64,000 nucleotides of DNA. Source: Pseudomonas sp. PDNC002 (lineage in GTDB: Bacteria > Pseudomonadota > Gammaproteobacteria > Pseudomonadales > Pseudomonadaceae). Position numbers and translations under genes: made by a program. The notes under the pieces are model-generated. The model had not been told where the DNA came from. It did not search any database and was given only the letters and a program-made list of their open reading frames with translations. Shown piece after piece: positions 44,891 to 54,344 of this stretch. Positions within the stretch are counted from its first letter, which is position 1. Every line of letters begins with the position of its first letter. The DNA lies in assembly GCF_016919445.1 (NCBI RefSeq), contig NZ_CP070356.1, positions 3,785,502 to 3,849,501 on the forward strand. Direction: 5' to 3'.

Positions 44891-46168
44891 TCATTCCTGT
44901 TGCGGGTCGAACTGCTTGTCGCGGATCAGCAGGGCGGGGATCACGCCACAGATGAAGTACGCCGCACCCATCACCAGGAAGCCCACGCCGATGGACATCT
45001 GCGTGGCGAGGAAGCCGATCACCGCCGGCGCAATGGCCGCGCCGATGCGGCCGATGTTGTATGCACCGCCCACGGCCGTACCGCGGAACGCCGCAGCGAA
45101 GCTCTCAGTCATGTAGGTCGCGTTCACGCCATACGGAATGCCGTAGAGGAAGCCGAACACCACCAGCATCCAGAGGATGTTATCGGGGCTGTGGAGCAGC
45201 ACGATCACTGGCAGGAACACCGCGGTGCCCAAGGCGCCGAAGGAGAATACCGTGCGGCGGCCAAACCAGTCGGCGGCGACGCCGGCCAGGATCTTGCCGA
45301 GGATCATCGCGGCGTAGGTGCCCACCAGATACGAGGTCATGGCCTTGAAGTTCATGCCCATCTCGGTTTCCAGGTACGACGGCATCCAGTTGTTCACGCC
45401 GTAGTAGCCGAACTGCAGGAAGCCGGCGGTCAGCGCCCAGAACAGAAACATGCGGCTGGCCCGCGGGTCAGCGAAGATCTGGCGGAAGGCGTTCTGACGC
45501 GGAGCGGCAACGCTTCCGGCAGGAGCGTCGGCCTTGCGCTGCTGGCGCTCGGCCTGTGCCTGGACCCAGGCGGCGGGTTCGGGGATCAGCTTGCGCATGG
45601 CAATGGCCAGCACCACGGGGATGATGGCGATGTAGAACAGGTAGCGCCAGCCGTGGTCCGGCAGGATCCAGCCGGCCAGCAGGGTGGCGACGATGTAGCC
45701 GACCGACCAGCCCGCCTGCAGGGTGCCCAGTACGGTGGTGCGGTATTTGGTGGGCACGTACTCGGCCATCAGCGTATTGCAGGCGACATACAGGGCGCCA
45801 AGGCCGAGCGACGCGACAAAGCGCGCGGCGGCGAACTGCCAGTAGTTGTGGGTCAGTCCCAGGACAGCGGTGCCGACGGAGAACAGCACGATGGTCCAGA
45901 CCACCGTCTTGACCCGACCGAAGCGATCGCAGGCCCAGCCGCCATAAATACCGCCGATGGCCATACCGGCCAGCGTGACGCTGCCCAGGCTGCCGGCCTG
46001 GAGGTTGCTCAGGCCGAACTCGGCCTTGAGGCTGGTGAGGCTGTAGGAGAGCAGCATCAGGTCCGCACCATCGATCAGCAGGCCGATGAAGCAGAAGGCG
46101 AAGACGAGCACCCAGGTCTTGTCCTGGGTGGCGGCGGTTGCCGCCGGAACGGAAGCAGTGTTTTCCAT
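44891..46168 (-). CDS. MFS transporter of the aromatic acid:H+ symporter type
   Basis: 425 residues, twelve membrane helices. AAHS family signs: start of TM1 with LLIDGADLMLLSYSLTSLKAEFGLS (DGAD/DGxD motif), GGWACDRFGRVKT after TM2 and AADWFGRRTVF after TM8. Members import benzoate, 4-hydroxybenzoate, dicarboxylates and similar acids. It is the last gene of the leftward iclR–acyl-CoA dehydrogenase–MFS set, so it likely imports the acid degraded by this cluster. A gap of 116 nt separates it from the dehydrogenase gene. Confidence 0.88.
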   Translation of the reverse strand: MENTASVPAATAATQDKTWVLVFAFCFIGLLIDGADLMLLSYSLTSLKAEFGLSNLQAGSLGSVTLAGMAIGGIYGGWACDRFGRVKTVVWTIVLFSVGTAVLGLTHNYWQFAAARFVASLGLGALYVACNTLMAEYVPTKYRTTVLGTLQAGWSVGYIVATLLAGWILPDHGWRYLFYIAIIPVVLAIAMRKLIPEPAAWVQAQAERQQRKADAPAGSVAAPRQNAFRQIFADPRASRMFLFWALTAGFLQFGYYGVNNWMPSYLETEMGMNFKAMTSYLVGTYAAMILGKILAGVAADWFGRRTVFSFGALGTAVFLPVIVLLHSPDNILWMLVVFGFLYGIPYGVNATYMTESFAAAFRGTAVGGAYNIGRIGAAIAPAVIGFLATQMSIGVGFLVMGAAYFICGVIPALLIRDKQFDPQQE

Positions 46169-46284
46169 GAACGAATTACCTGTTGTAGTTGTTGGCGGAC
46201 CGGCGGGCCGATCCTCGGTAAGCGTGTGGCAGGTGCTTTTGATTGGGCGGCGCGAGGTGCGTGGCCTCGCACCGCCGTGTCGGG

Positions 46285-47439
46285 TCAGGCCTGGGCGTCG
46301 CGGATCATGTTGCGGGCGATGATCACCTGCTGGATCTGCGTGGTGCCCTCGTAGAGCCGGAAGAGGCGGACGTCGCGGTAGAAACGCTCGATGGCGTACT
46401 CGCTGACGTAGCCGGCGCCGCCGTGGATCTGCACGCAGCGGTCAGCGACGCGGCCGCACATTTCGGTGGCGAACATCTTCGCGCAGGAGGCTTCGGTGCT
46501 GACGTTGCGGCCCTCGTCGCGCTTGCGCGCGGCGTCCAGCACCATGCAGCGGGCGGCGTAGATCTCGGCCTTGCTGTCGGCGAGCATCGCCTGGATCAGC
46601 TGGAACTCGGCGATCGGCTGGCCGAACTGCTTGCGCTCCAGGGCGTACTGCAACGCGTCGGCGAGCATGCGCTCGGCGGCGCCGACGCTCAGCGCGGCGA
46701 TGTGCAGGCGGCCCTTGTCGAGCACCTTCATGGCGGTCTTGAAACCGACGCCCTCGACGCCGCCGATCAGCTGGCTGGCCGGGATGCGCACGTTGTCGAA
46801 GATGACGTCGCTGGTGTGCGCGCCTTTCTGGCCCATCTTGTGGTCCGGCTTGCCGAGGGAAATGCCCGGAGTGCCGCGCTCGACGATGAACGCGCTGATG
46901 CCGCCGGAACCCTTGATCGCCGGGTTGGTGCGGGCCATCACGGTATAGATGCCGGCGTGGGGGGCGTTGGTGATGAAGCGCTTGGTGCCGTTGAGCACGT
47001 AGAAGTCGCCATCGCGCACAGCGGTGGTCTTCAGTGAGGCGGCGTCGGAGCCCGAGTCCGGCTCGGTCAGGCAGAAGGCGCTGAGCAGTTCGCCGCTGGC
47101 GAGCTTGGGCAGGTAGTGGGCTTTCTGTTCCGGCGTGCCATCGATCAGGATGCCGATGGAGCCAATGCCGTTGTTGGTGCCGATGTAGGAGCGGAAGGCG
47201 GGGGAGGTGCGGCCCAGTTCAAAGGTGATGTTCACCTCTTCTTCCATGGTCACGCCCAGGCCGCCGAACTCCTCGGGGATGGTCAGGCCGAACAGGCCCA
47301 TCTCGCGCATCTGCTGGACGATGTCCTGCGGGATCGCGTCGGTCTCGGCGACCTCGTTTTCCCGCGGGATCAGCACTTCGCCGACGAACTGGTGGATGGA
47401 GTCCAGAAGTATCTGCAGCGTTTCTGGGTCTCGGATCAT
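46285..47439 (-). CDS. Acyl-CoA dehydrogenase
   Basis: 384 residues; FAD enzyme that makes the 2,3-double bond in an acyl-CoA and passes electrons to ETF. Family motifs: LLSAFCLTEPDSGSDAASL, NGTKRFITNAPHAG, RKQFGQPIAEFQLIQ. The catalytic base is Glu364 in RLYEGTTQIQQ. ATG 47439 has GAGGAG at five nt; an upstream GTG adds two residues. Follows the iclR gene by 59 nt. In context the likely substrate is a dicarboxylyl-CoA such as adipyl-CoA, as for DcaA of Acinetobacter. Confidence 0.9.
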   Translation of the reverse strand: MIRDPETLQILLDSIHQFVGEVLIPRENEVAETDAIPQDIVQQMREMGLFGLTIPEEFGGLGVTMEEEVNITFELGRTSPAFRSYIGTNNGIGSIGILIDGTPEQKAHYLPKLASGELLSAFCLTEPDSGSDAASLKTTAVRDGDFYVLNGTKRFITNAPHAGIYTVMARTNPAIKGSGGISAFIVERGTPGISLGKPDHKMGQKGAHTSDVIFDNVRIPASQLIGGVEGVGFKTAMKVLDKGRLHIAALSVGAAERMLADALQYALERKQFGQPIAEFQLIQAMLADSKAEIYAARCMVLDAARKRDEGRNVSTEASCAKMFATEMCGRVADRCVQIHGGAGYVSEYAIERFYRDVRLFRLYEGTTQIQQVIIARNMIRDAQA

Positions 47440-47498
47440 GTGCACTCCTCACAAGGCCCGCGAGCGGGCCAGTCTGGCGAGGCACCGTCACCCGAGAT

Positions 47499-48365
47499 TC
47501 AGCGAGCGGCGGCACCTATGTTGTTGACCATGTTGATCAGGCGGGGCCCGATGTCGTCCTCGAGCTTCTCGCGGGTCAGCTGGAAGCTCGGTCCGCCGCA
47601 GTTGAAGGCCAGCAGGCCGTACTGCGGGTGTACCAAGGGCACGGCGACGGAGTTGACGTCGCGGTGCCATTCACCGATCGACAGGCAGTAGCCGTAGTCG
47701 GTGTAGTCCCTGAAGGCGCGGTCCAGACCCTTGCGGATGGCCGGCCAGGTGTCCGGTTCGCGTTCGCGAATGTGGTCGAGCAGGAATTCCCGCTCGTTCT
47801 CCGGCATCGCCGCGAGGCATGCGCGGCCCACCGAGCTCGCCGCCAGCGGCAGGTAACTGCCGATCTGCCGGCGCATCGTCATGTTTCCCTGTCCCTGGAC
47901 CACGTCCAGGTACACCATCTGCAGACGGTCGCGGGCGGCCATGGCCACCGCCGCCTGGGCGTGGTTGGCCAGTTCCTCCATCAGCGGATGGGCCACCGCG
48001 CGGATCGACAGGTTCGACAGCATCGCGTAGCCGAAACCCAGCACGCCGACGTCCAGCTGGTACTTGCCCGAATGCACTTCGCGCTTGAGGCAACCCAGGC
48101 GCATCAGGGTGTTGGTCAGGCGCGTCACCGTCGGCTTGGGCAGGTCGGTCTTGCGGGCCAGGTCCTGGTTGCTCAGCACGTTTTCCCGTGGCGTGAAGCA
48201 ACGCAGAATCTCCAGACCGCGAGCCAGGGCCGTCACGAACTGGCCGCTGTTTTCCTCTTCGCTCAGTGCCGTGGCCGGGTCGTACAGACCGCGTTCCAGC
48301 AGGCCGATTTCACCTTCGTTTTTCGTCGGCGCAGCCGAGTCCATCTCCGTCTTGTTGCGGCGCAT
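47499..48365 (-). CDS. IclR-family regulator
   Basis: 288 residues. N-terminal winged helix about 45-105 (VTALARGLEILRCFTPRENV, LSNQDLARKTDLPKPTVTRL), then the IclR effector domain (about 120-280). Divergent from the enoyl-CoA hydratase operon and upstream of the acyl-CoA dehydrogenase gene. Likely binds the two palindromes at 48409-48423 and 48571-48587 and responds to the acid or its CoA ester. ATG 48365 has AGGGG at seven nt. Confidence 0.88.
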   Translation of the reverse strand: MRRNKTEMDSAAPTKNEGEIGLLERGLYDPATALSEEENSGQFVTALARGLEILRCFTPRENVLSNQDLARKTDLPKPTVTRLTNTLMRLGCLKREVHSGKYQLDVGVLGFGYAMLSNLSIRAVAHPLMEELANHAQAAVAMAARDRLQMVYLDVVQGQGNMTMRRQIGSYLPLAASSVGRACLAAMPENEREFLLDHIREREPDTWPAIRKGLDRAFRDYTDYGYCLSIGEWHRDVNSVAVPLVHPQYGLLAFNCGGPSFQLTREKLEDDIGPRLINMVNNIGAAAR

Positions 48366-48408
48366 GGTAGAACCCCTATTCACGGAAAATCAATAAAATA
48401 AAATGCAG

Positions 48409-48423
48409 TTTCGTCAGGCGAAA
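48409..48423. promoter_or_regulatory. IclR operator, copy near iclR
   Basis: TTTCGTCAGGCGAAA, a palindrome with one mismatch, 44 nt before the iclR start. Shares TTTCGTC-N-G-x-CGAAA with the second copy at 48571. Confidence 0.65.
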
Positions 48424-48570
48424 TTGTAATGGGTCCGAGCTGGTTAGTACAGGCGTGCCGCTAAAAATATTGGAGGCCCATATTTAAAGGGCCTTTCAGG
48501 GCTATTTCGATTGTCACCGTTTACAGCTCCGTTTCAGGGTCACTATGATGAAATCGAAATACGGAATGTA

Positions 48571-48587
48571 GTTTCGTCTGACGAAAC
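48571..48587. promoter_or_regulatory. IclR operator, copy near the catabolic operon
   Basis: GTTTCGTCTGACGAAAC, a perfect 17-bp palindrome, 20 nt before the enoyl-CoA hydratase start. So close to the start it would block initiation or lie over the promoter. Confidence 0.7.
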
Positions 48588-48607
48588 AAAACGAGGTTAT
48601 CGCTTTC

Positions 48608-49384
48608 ATGAGTACCAACGTGGTTCATCTCGATATCAGGGCCGATGGCGTGGCGGTCGTCCGCATCGATCGTCCGGAAGCCAAGAACGCTCTCAACGCG
48701 ACCGTGCGCCAACAACTGGCCGAGCACTTCCGCGCCCTGAGCGACAACCCTGAGGTTCGCGCGGTGGTGCTGACCGGGGGAGAGGAGTGCTTCGTCGCTG
48801 GGGCGGACATCCGTGAGTTCGCCCAGGCCAGCCCCATCGAGATGTACCGTCGCCATACCGAACTGCTGTGGGAGGCGATTTCCCGTTGCCCCAAACCGGT
48901 GATCGCTGCGGTGAACGGTTTCGCCCTCGGCGGCGGCTGCGAGCTGGCGATGCACTGCGACATCATCGTCGCCGGCGAGTCGGCGCGCTTCGGCCAGCCG
49001 GAAGTGAAGCTCGGCCTGATGCCCGGTGCTGGCGGCACCCAGCGGCTGATCCGCGCCGTGGGCAAGTTCCAGGCAATGCGCATCGCCCTGACCGGCTGCC
49101 TGGTCAAGGCGCCCGAAGCCCTGGCCATCGGCATGCTCAGTGAAGTGGTGGAAGACGCGCGCACGCTGCCCCGCGCGCTGGAACTGGCCGCCGAGATCGC
49201 CGCACTGCCGCCGCTGGCGGTGGCGCAGATCAAGGAAGTGATGCTCGCCGGCGCCGACCTGCCGCTGGACAGCGCGTTGACGCTTGAGCGCAAGGCCTTC
49301 CAGTTGCTGTTCGACTCGAAAGACCAGAAAGAGGGCGCCGCCGCCTTCCTGGAAAAACGCCAAGCCAGTTTCCTGGGGGAATGA
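48608..49384 (+). CDS. Enoyl-CoA hydratase
   Basis: 258-residue crotonase-fold enzyme that adds water to 2,3-dehydroacyl-CoA. The oxyanion and catalytic segments are complete: EECFVAGADIREF, GFALGGGCELAMHCD (catalytic Glu) and FGQPEVKLGLMPGAGGTQRL (second Glu). First gene of the rightward catabolic operon. It overlaps the next gene by 4 nt. Resembles PaaF and other short-chain hydratases. Confidence 0.92.
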   Translation: MSTNVVHLDIRADGVAVVRIDRPEAKNALNATVRQQLAEHFRALSDNPEVRAVVLTGGEECFVAGADIREFAQASPIEMYRRHTELLWEAISRCPKPVIAAVNGFALGGGCELAMHCDIIVAGESARFGQPEVKLGLMPGAGGTQRLIRAVGKFQAMRIALTGCLVKAPEALAIGMLSEVVEDARTLPRALELAAEIAALPPLAVAQIKEVMLAGADLPLDSALTLERKAFQLLFDSKDQKEGAAAFLEKRQASFLGE

Positions 49385-50931
49385 GCATGACCCTTTCTTT
49401 CGGTATCGAACGCATCGAACGCATGGCCATCGTCGGTACGGGCGTCATGGGCAGCGGCATCGCCCAGATCGCCGCCCAGGCCGGCATCCAGGTGAAGCTC
49501 TTCGATGCCCGTGACGGTGCGGCCCAAACCGCGCGCGAAAACCTCGGTCGCACCCTCGTCAAGCTGGCGGAGAAGGGCAAGATCACTGCAGCCGAAGCCG
49601 ACGCCACCCTGGCGCGCCTGCTGGTCGCCGGCTCCCTGAATGAGCTGGCGGATTCCGATCTGGTGGTCGAGGCGATCATCGAGCGCCTGGATGCCAAGCA
49701 GGCGCTGCTGGCTGATCTGGAAGCGGTGGTCAGTGCCGACTGCATCCTCGCCACCAACACCTCGTCGCTGTCGGTCACCAGCATCGCCCGTGGTTGCCAG
49801 CATCCGGAGCGGGTGGCGGGCTTCCACTTCTTCAATCCGGTGCCGCTGATGAAGGTGGTCGAGGTGATCGACGGCCTGGCCAGCGACCCACAGGTCGGCG
49901 ACCGCCTGGTGGCACTGGCCGCGCGCATGGGCCATCGCGGCATCCGCGCCAAGGACACTCCGGGTTTCATCATCAACCACGCCGGCCGTGCCTACAGCAC
50001 CGAAGCGCTGCAGATGCTCAAGGAAGCCATCGCCGAACCGGCCGATATCGACCGCATCCTGCGCGAGGGCCTGGGCTTCCGCATGGGGCCGCTGGAGCTG
50101 TTCGACCTCACCGCGCTGGACGTTTCCCATCCGGTTATCGAGTCCATCTACAACCAGTTCTACCAGGAGCCGCGCTATCGCCCGGCGGCGCTGACCCGGC
50201 AGATGCTCGAGGCCGGCTTCGTCGGCCGCAAGGTCGGTCGCGGCTTCTATCGCTATGCAGACGGCAAGATGATCGACCCGTCGGCGCCGCAACCAGTGCC
50301 GAGCGTGGGAGCGTTGCCGCCGGTATGGATCGGCACCGAGAACGATGAAGACCGCGAACTGCTCAGCGAGCTGCTGAAGAAGCTTGGCGCAAACCTGGAG
50401 CAGGTCGCCCAACCGAGCAGCGAGGCGTTGTGCCTGCTCGCGCCCTACGGCATCGACGCCACCACCGCCTGCCAGCGATTCGATACCGATCCGGCACGCA
50501 CCGTCTGCATCGACCTGCTGCTGGACCTGCAGCGCCACCGCTGCCTGATGCAGAACCCGGCGACTGCCCCGGCCATGCGTGATGCCGCCCATGCACTGCT
50601 GGCGGCTGACGGCGTAGGTGTCACGGTCATCAATGACAGCGTCGGCTTCGTCGCCCAGCGCGTACTGGCGCTGATCGTCAACCTTGCCGGCGACATCGTC
50701 CAGCAGCGCATCGCCAGCGTCGACGACCTCGACGAAGGCGTGCGCCGTGGCCTCGGTTATCCGCAAGGCCCGCTGGCCTGGGGCGACAGCGTCGGCCCGG
50801 CGCGCCTGCTGACCATTCTCGAACGCATGACCGACCTGACCGGCGATGCCCGCTACCGCCCCGGCCCGTGGCTGCGCCGCCGCGCCGCGCTGGGCCTGTC
50901 GCTGCGCCACGTCGAGCCTGCGCTGGGCTGA
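49381..50931 (+). CDS. 3-hydroxyacyl-CoA dehydrogenase, PaaH-like
   Basis: 516 residues, longer than the 280-residue standard enzyme because it carries two C-terminal domains, as in PaaH (PaaC), which oxidises 3-hydroxyadipyl-CoA. NAD-binding motif VGTGVMGSGIAQIAA at 18-32; catalytic His in GFHFFNPVPLMKVVEV. The extra domain is about 300-500 (INDSVGFVAQRVLALIVNLA). Length and order support a C6-dicarboxylyl substrate. Confidence 0.9.
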   Translation: MSMTLSFGIERIERMAIVGTGVMGSGIAQIAAQAGIQVKLFDARDGAAQTARENLGRTLVKLAEKGKITAAEADATLARLLVAGSLNELADSDLVVEAIIERLDAKQALLADLEAVVSADCILATNTSSLSVTSIARGCQHPERVAGFHFFNPVPLMKVVEVIDGLASDPQVGDRLVALAARMGHRGIRAKDTPGFIINHAGRAYSTEALQMLKEAIAEPADIDRILREGLGFRMGPLELFDLTALDVSHPVIESIYNQFYQEPRYRPAALTRQMLEAGFVGRKVGRGFYRYADGKMIDPSAPQPVPSVGALPPVWIGTENDEDRELLSELLKKLGANLEQVAQPSSEALCLLAPYGIDATTACQRFDTDPARTVCIDLLLDLQRHRCLMQNPATAPAMRDAAHALLAADGVGVTVINDSVGFVAQRVLALIVNLAGDIVQQRIASVDDLDEGVRRGLGYPQGPLAWGDSVGPARLLTILERMTDLTGDARYRPGPWLRRRAALGLSLRHVEPALG

Positions 50932-50963
50932 AGCCCTGCGCCTACCGATTCAAGGAGATACCG

Positions 50964-52166
50964 ATGCTCAATGCTTATATCTATGCCGGCCTGCGCACGC
51001 CCTTCGGTCGCCATGGCGGCGCCCTGGCGCCGGTGCGCCCCGACGACCTGATCGCCCAGGTAATCCGCGAGCTGCTGGCCAGCACCAAGGTGCCGGGCGA
51101 AGCCATCGAGGACGTGATCCTCGGCAACACCAACCAGGCCGGTGAAGACAGCCGCAATATCGCCCGCCATGCCGCGCTGCTCGCCGGCCTGCCGGTGACC
51201 GTGCCGGGCCAGACGGTGAATCGCCTGTGCGCCAGCGGCCTGGCTGCCGTGATCGACGCTGCGCGCGCGGTGACTTGTGGCGAAGGCGAGCTGTTCGTCG
51301 CTGGCGGTGTGGAAAGCATGTCCCGCGCGCCCTTCGTCATGGCCAAGGCCGAGGCGGCGTACAGCCGCGACCTGACGGTGTTCGACAGCACCATCGGCGC
51401 GCGCTTCCCCAACCCGAAGATCGTCGCCGGGTTCGGCAACGACAGCATGCCGGAGACCGGTGACAACGTGGCTCGCGAATTCGGCATCAGCCGCGAACAG
51501 GCCGACCGCTTCGCCGCCCGTTCCCAGGCCAACTTTGAAGCCGCCCGCCAGGCCGGTTTCTTCGCCGGGGAAATCCTCCCGGTCAGCGTACCGACCGGGC
51601 GCAAGACGCCGCCGAATGTCGTCGAGCAGGACGAGCATCCGCGCCCGTCCTCCGATGAAGCCGCGTTGGCGCGCCTCAAACCGCTGTCCGAAGGCGGGGT
51701 GGTCACCGCGGGCAACGCTTCCGGCGTCAACGACGGCGCCGCCGCATTGCTGATCGGCTCGGCAGAGGCGGGCGAACGCCACGGCCTTAAGCCGCTGGCG
51801 CGGATTCTTTCGGCGGCGGCAGTCGGCGTGGAGCCGCGCATCATGGGCGTCGGTCCGGTGGAGGCGATCAACAAGGCGCTGGCCCGCGCCAACCTGACCC
51901 TGGCTGACATGGACATCATCGAGATCAACGAGGCTTTCGCTTCCCAGGTGCTCGGTTGCCTGCACGGTCTGGGTGTCGATTTCGACGATGCGCGGGTCAA
52001 CCCCAATGGCGGCGCCATCGCCGTCGGCCACCCGCTGGGCGCTTCCGGCGCGCGGCTGGCGCTGAGCGTGGCGCGACAACTGCAGCGCGCCGGTCAACGC
52101 TATGCGGTGATCAGTCTGTGCATCGGCGTGGGCCAGGGGCTCGCCATGGTTATCGAGCGCGCCTGA
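50964..52166 (+). CDS. Acetyl-CoA acyltransferase, PcaF/PaaJ-like (3-oxoadipyl-CoA thiolase)
   Basis: 400 residues, the thiolase size. Nucleophile Cys in VNRLCASGLAAV, then GGVESMSRAPFVMAKAEAAY, and the His and Cys of GHPLGASGARLAL and SLCIGVGQG. The motif NQAGEDSRNIARHAALLAGL and TIGARFPNP are like PcaF, the beta-ketoadipyl-CoA thiolase. It would split 3-oxoadipyl-CoA to succinyl-CoA and acetyl-CoA. AAGGAGA lies six nt before ATG 50964. Confidence 0.92.
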   Translation: MLNAYIYAGLRTPFGRHGGALAPVRPDDLIAQVIRELLASTKVPGEAIEDVILGNTNQAGEDSRNIARHAALLAGLPVTVPGQTVNRLCASGLAAVIDAARAVTCGEGELFVAGGVESMSRAPFVMAKAEAAYSRDLTVFDSTIGARFPNPKIVAGFGNDSMPETGDNVAREFGISREQADRFAARSQANFEAARQAGFFAGEILPVSVPTGRKTPPNVVEQDEHPRPSSDEAALARLKPLSEGGVVTAGNASGVNDGAAALLIGSAEAGERHGLKPLARILSAAAVGVEPRIMGVGPVEAINKALARANLTLADMDIIEINEAFASQVLGCLHGLGVDFDDARVNPNGGAIAVGHPLGASGARLALSVARQLQRAGQRYAVISLCIGVGQGLAMVIERA

Positions 52167-52188
52167 GCGCGCCAGTGAGGAGTTGAAG

Positions 52189-53427
52189 ATGGGTGCTTTG
52201 AGCGGATACCGCGTACTCGACCTCAGCCGCGTGCTGGCCGGCCCCTGGTGTGGCCAGGTGCTGGCCGACCTGGGCGCGGAAGTGATCAAGATCGAACGTC
52301 CCGGCGTGGGTGACGACACCCGTGGCTGGGGCCCGCCTTACATGAAAGCCGCCGATGGTTCGGACAGCTCCGAGGCGGCGTACTACCAGTCCACCAACCG
52401 CAACAAGCTGTCGGTGGCGCTGAATCTGGCCACCGAAGAAGGGCAGGCGCTGGTGCGCGCCCTGGCCTGCGAGTGCGACGTGCTGATCGAGAACTACAAG
52501 GCCGGCTCGCTGGCCAAGTACGGGCTGGACTACGAGAGCCTGTCGAAAGTGAATCCGCGCCTGGTCTACTGCTCCATCACCGGCTTCGGCCAGACCGGCC
52601 CGCGCGCCGAGGAGCCCGGCTACGACTTCATCATCCAGGGCATGGGCGGGTTGATGAGCATCACCGGCGAGAAGGACGGCGTGCCCGGCGCCGGCCCGCA
52701 GAAGGTCGGTGTTGCCGTGTCGGACGTGATGACCGGCCTCTACTCGGTGGTCGCCATCCAGGCCGCGCTGCTGGCGCGGGAGAAGACCGGCCGCGGCCAG
52801 CACTGCGACATGGCGCTGCTCGACGTGCAGGTCGCCATGCTCGGCAACCAGAGCCAGAACTACCTCGCCACTGGCCGCTCGCCGGGCCGCCAGGGCAATG
52901 CCCACGTCAACATCGTGCCGTACCAGGTGTTCAGCGCGCAGGACATGGATTTCATCATCGCCTGCGGCAACGACAGCCAGTTCGTCTCGCTGTGCGATGC
53001 CATCGGCCTGCCCGAATTGCCGAAGGACCCGCGCTTCACCCGCAATGCCGACCGCGTGCGCAACCGCGACATCATCGTCGGCAAGCTGGCCGAGCACTTC
53101 CAGGGCGACACCGCCGACAACTGGGTGAAGCGCATCCATGCGATGAAGGTGCCGGTCGGTGTGATCAATGATATCGGTCGCGCACTGGATGAGCCGCAGG
53201 TGGTCGCCCGCGACATGCTGGTGGAGATTCCCCACGCGCAGAACCCGGCGTTCCGCATGGTCGGTAGCCCGCTGAAATTGTCCGAGACGCCGGTGGAATA
53301 CCAGCGCCCGGCGCCCATGCTCGGCGAGCACACTGACGAGGTACTCAAGCGCCGCCTGGGGATCGATGACGCACGCCTGGCGCAGTTGAAGGCCGAGGGT
53401 GTGATCGAGCAACTCGGTAAGGCCTGA
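52189..53427 (+). CDS. Family III (CaiB/BaiF) CoA-transferase
   Basis: 412 residues. Start GYRVLDLSRVLAGPWCGQVL, catalytic Asp146 in PGYDFIIQGMGG, and the family's VAVSDVMTGLYSVVAIQAALL and GRGQHCDMALLD. It moves CoA from a donor such as succinyl-CoA to a free acid. In this operon the acceptor is likely the imported dicarboxylic acid, like GcdG for glutarate. It replaces the two-subunit DcaIJ transferase of the Acinetobacter dca cluster. ATG 52189 follows TGAGGAGT. Confidence 0.9.
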   Translation: MGALSGYRVLDLSRVLAGPWCGQVLADLGAEVIKIERPGVGDDTRGWGPPYMKAADGSDSSEAAYYQSTNRNKLSVALNLATEEGQALVRALACECDVLIENYKAGSLAKYGLDYESLSKVNPRLVYCSITGFGQTGPRAEEPGYDFIIQGMGGLMSITGEKDGVPGAGPQKVGVAVSDVMTGLYSVVAIQAALLAREKTGRGQHCDMALLDVQVAMLGNQSQNYLATGRSPGRQGNAHVNIVPYQVFSAQDMDFIIACGNDSQFVSLCDAIGLPELPKDPRFTRNADRVRNRDIIVGKLAEHFQGDTADNWVKRIHAMKVPVGVINDIGRALDEPQVVARDMLVEIPHAQNPAFRMVGSPLKLSETPVEYQRPAPMLGEHTDEVLKRRLGIDDARLAQLKAEGVIEQLGKA

Positions 53428-53452
53428 GTTCGTTCGCTAACCAGCCGCAGGA

Positions 53453-53531
53453 GTAGGGCGCATAACGCGCCAGCGTTATCCGCCGCTGCACCGAATGATG
53501 GCGGATAACCGCAAGCGGTTATGCGCCCTAC
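53453..53531. repeat. GTAGGGCGCATAAC palindromic element, second copy
   Basis: Outer arms GTAGGGCGCATAAC and GTTATGCGCCCTAC, with an inner stem around GTTATCCGCC and GGCGGATAAC, as in the copy at 8433-8503. It divides the CoA-transferase gene from etfB and may limit read-through. Confidence 0.8.
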
Positions 53532-53594
53532 GTAGCTGAGGCCTCCCCCAACCGCAGCGCCGATGCAAACCGGCGTTAGCCAAGGAAACAACTG

Positions 53595-54344
53595 ATGAAA
53601 GTACTGGTCGCGGTAAAACGCGTGGTCGACTACAACGTCAAGGTCCGCGTCAAGGCGGACAACTCCGGCGTCGATCTCGCCAACGTCAAGATGTCCATGA
53701 ACCCCTTCTGCGAAATCGCCGTGGAAGAGGCCGTCCGCCTGAAAGAGAAAGGCGTCGCCAGCGAGATCGTGGTGGTCTCGGTCGGCCCGAGTGGCGCGCA
53801 GGAGCAGCTGCGTACTGCTTTGGCGCTGGGTGCCGACCGCGCAGTGCTGGTCGAAAGCAATGACGAGCTGAATTCCCTCGCTGTGGCGAAAGCGCTGAAA
53901 GCCATTGTCGACAAGGAGCAGCCGCAGCTGGTCATCCTCGGCAAGCAGGCCATCGACAGCGACAACAACCAGACCGGCCAGATGCTGGCCGCGCTGACCG
54001 GCTACGCCCAAGGCACCTTCGCCTCCAAGGTCGAAGTCGCTGGCGACAAGGTCAACGTCACCCGTGAAATCGACGGCGGCCTGCAGACCGTTGCCCTGAA
54101 CCTGCCGGCGATCGTCACCACCGACCTGCGCCTGAACGAGCCGCGCTATGCGTCGCTGCCCAACATCATGAAGGCGAAGAAGAAACCGCTGGAGATCCTT
54201 ACTCCCGATGCGCTGGGTATCTCCACGGCCTCGACCGTGAAGACGCTCAAGGTCGAAGCGCCAGCCGCGCGCAGCGCCGGGATCAAGGTGAAGTCGGTGG
54301 CCGAACTGGTCGAGAAACTGAAGAACGAAGCGAAGGTGATCTGA
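53595..54344 (+). CDS. etfB: Electron transfer flavoprotein beta subunit
   Basis: 249 residues. Opening [20 protein letters not shown] and the signature [19 protein letters not shown] are characteristic, as are [20 protein letters not shown] and [24 protein letters not shown] takes electrons from acyl-CoA dehydrogenases to the ubiquinone pool. Found here next to a catabolic set with an acyl-CoA dehydrogenase. Overlaps etfA by 1 nt (TGATG). The ETF-ubiquinone oxidoreductase gene is not in the window. Confidence 0.93.
   Translation: MKVLVAVKRVVDYNVKVRVKADNSGVDLANVKMSMNPFCEIAVEEAVRLKEKGVASEIVVVSVGPSGAQEQLRTALALGADRAVLVESNDELNSLAVAKALKAIVDKEQPQLVILGKQAIDSDNNQTGQMLAALTGYAQGTFASKVEVAGDKVNVTREIDGGLQTVALNLPAIVTTDLRLNEPRYASLPNIMKAKKKPLEILTPDALGISTASTVKTLKVEAPAARSAGIKVKSVAELVEKLKNEAKVI

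Noticed and set aside
46285..47439. Glutaryl-CoA dehydrogenase as identity of the acyl-CoA dehydrogenase
   Set aside because: The sequence lacks the N-terminal and active-site segments I recall from GcdH, and the cluster has a full beta-oxidation set, which glutaryl-CoA would not need upstream of crotonyl-CoA.
48625..50910. 761-codon open frame on the minus strand across the hydratase and 3-hydroxyacyl-CoA dehydrogenase genes
   Set aside because: Antisense to two well-recognised enzymes; composition Arg/Ala/Gln-rich without motifs.
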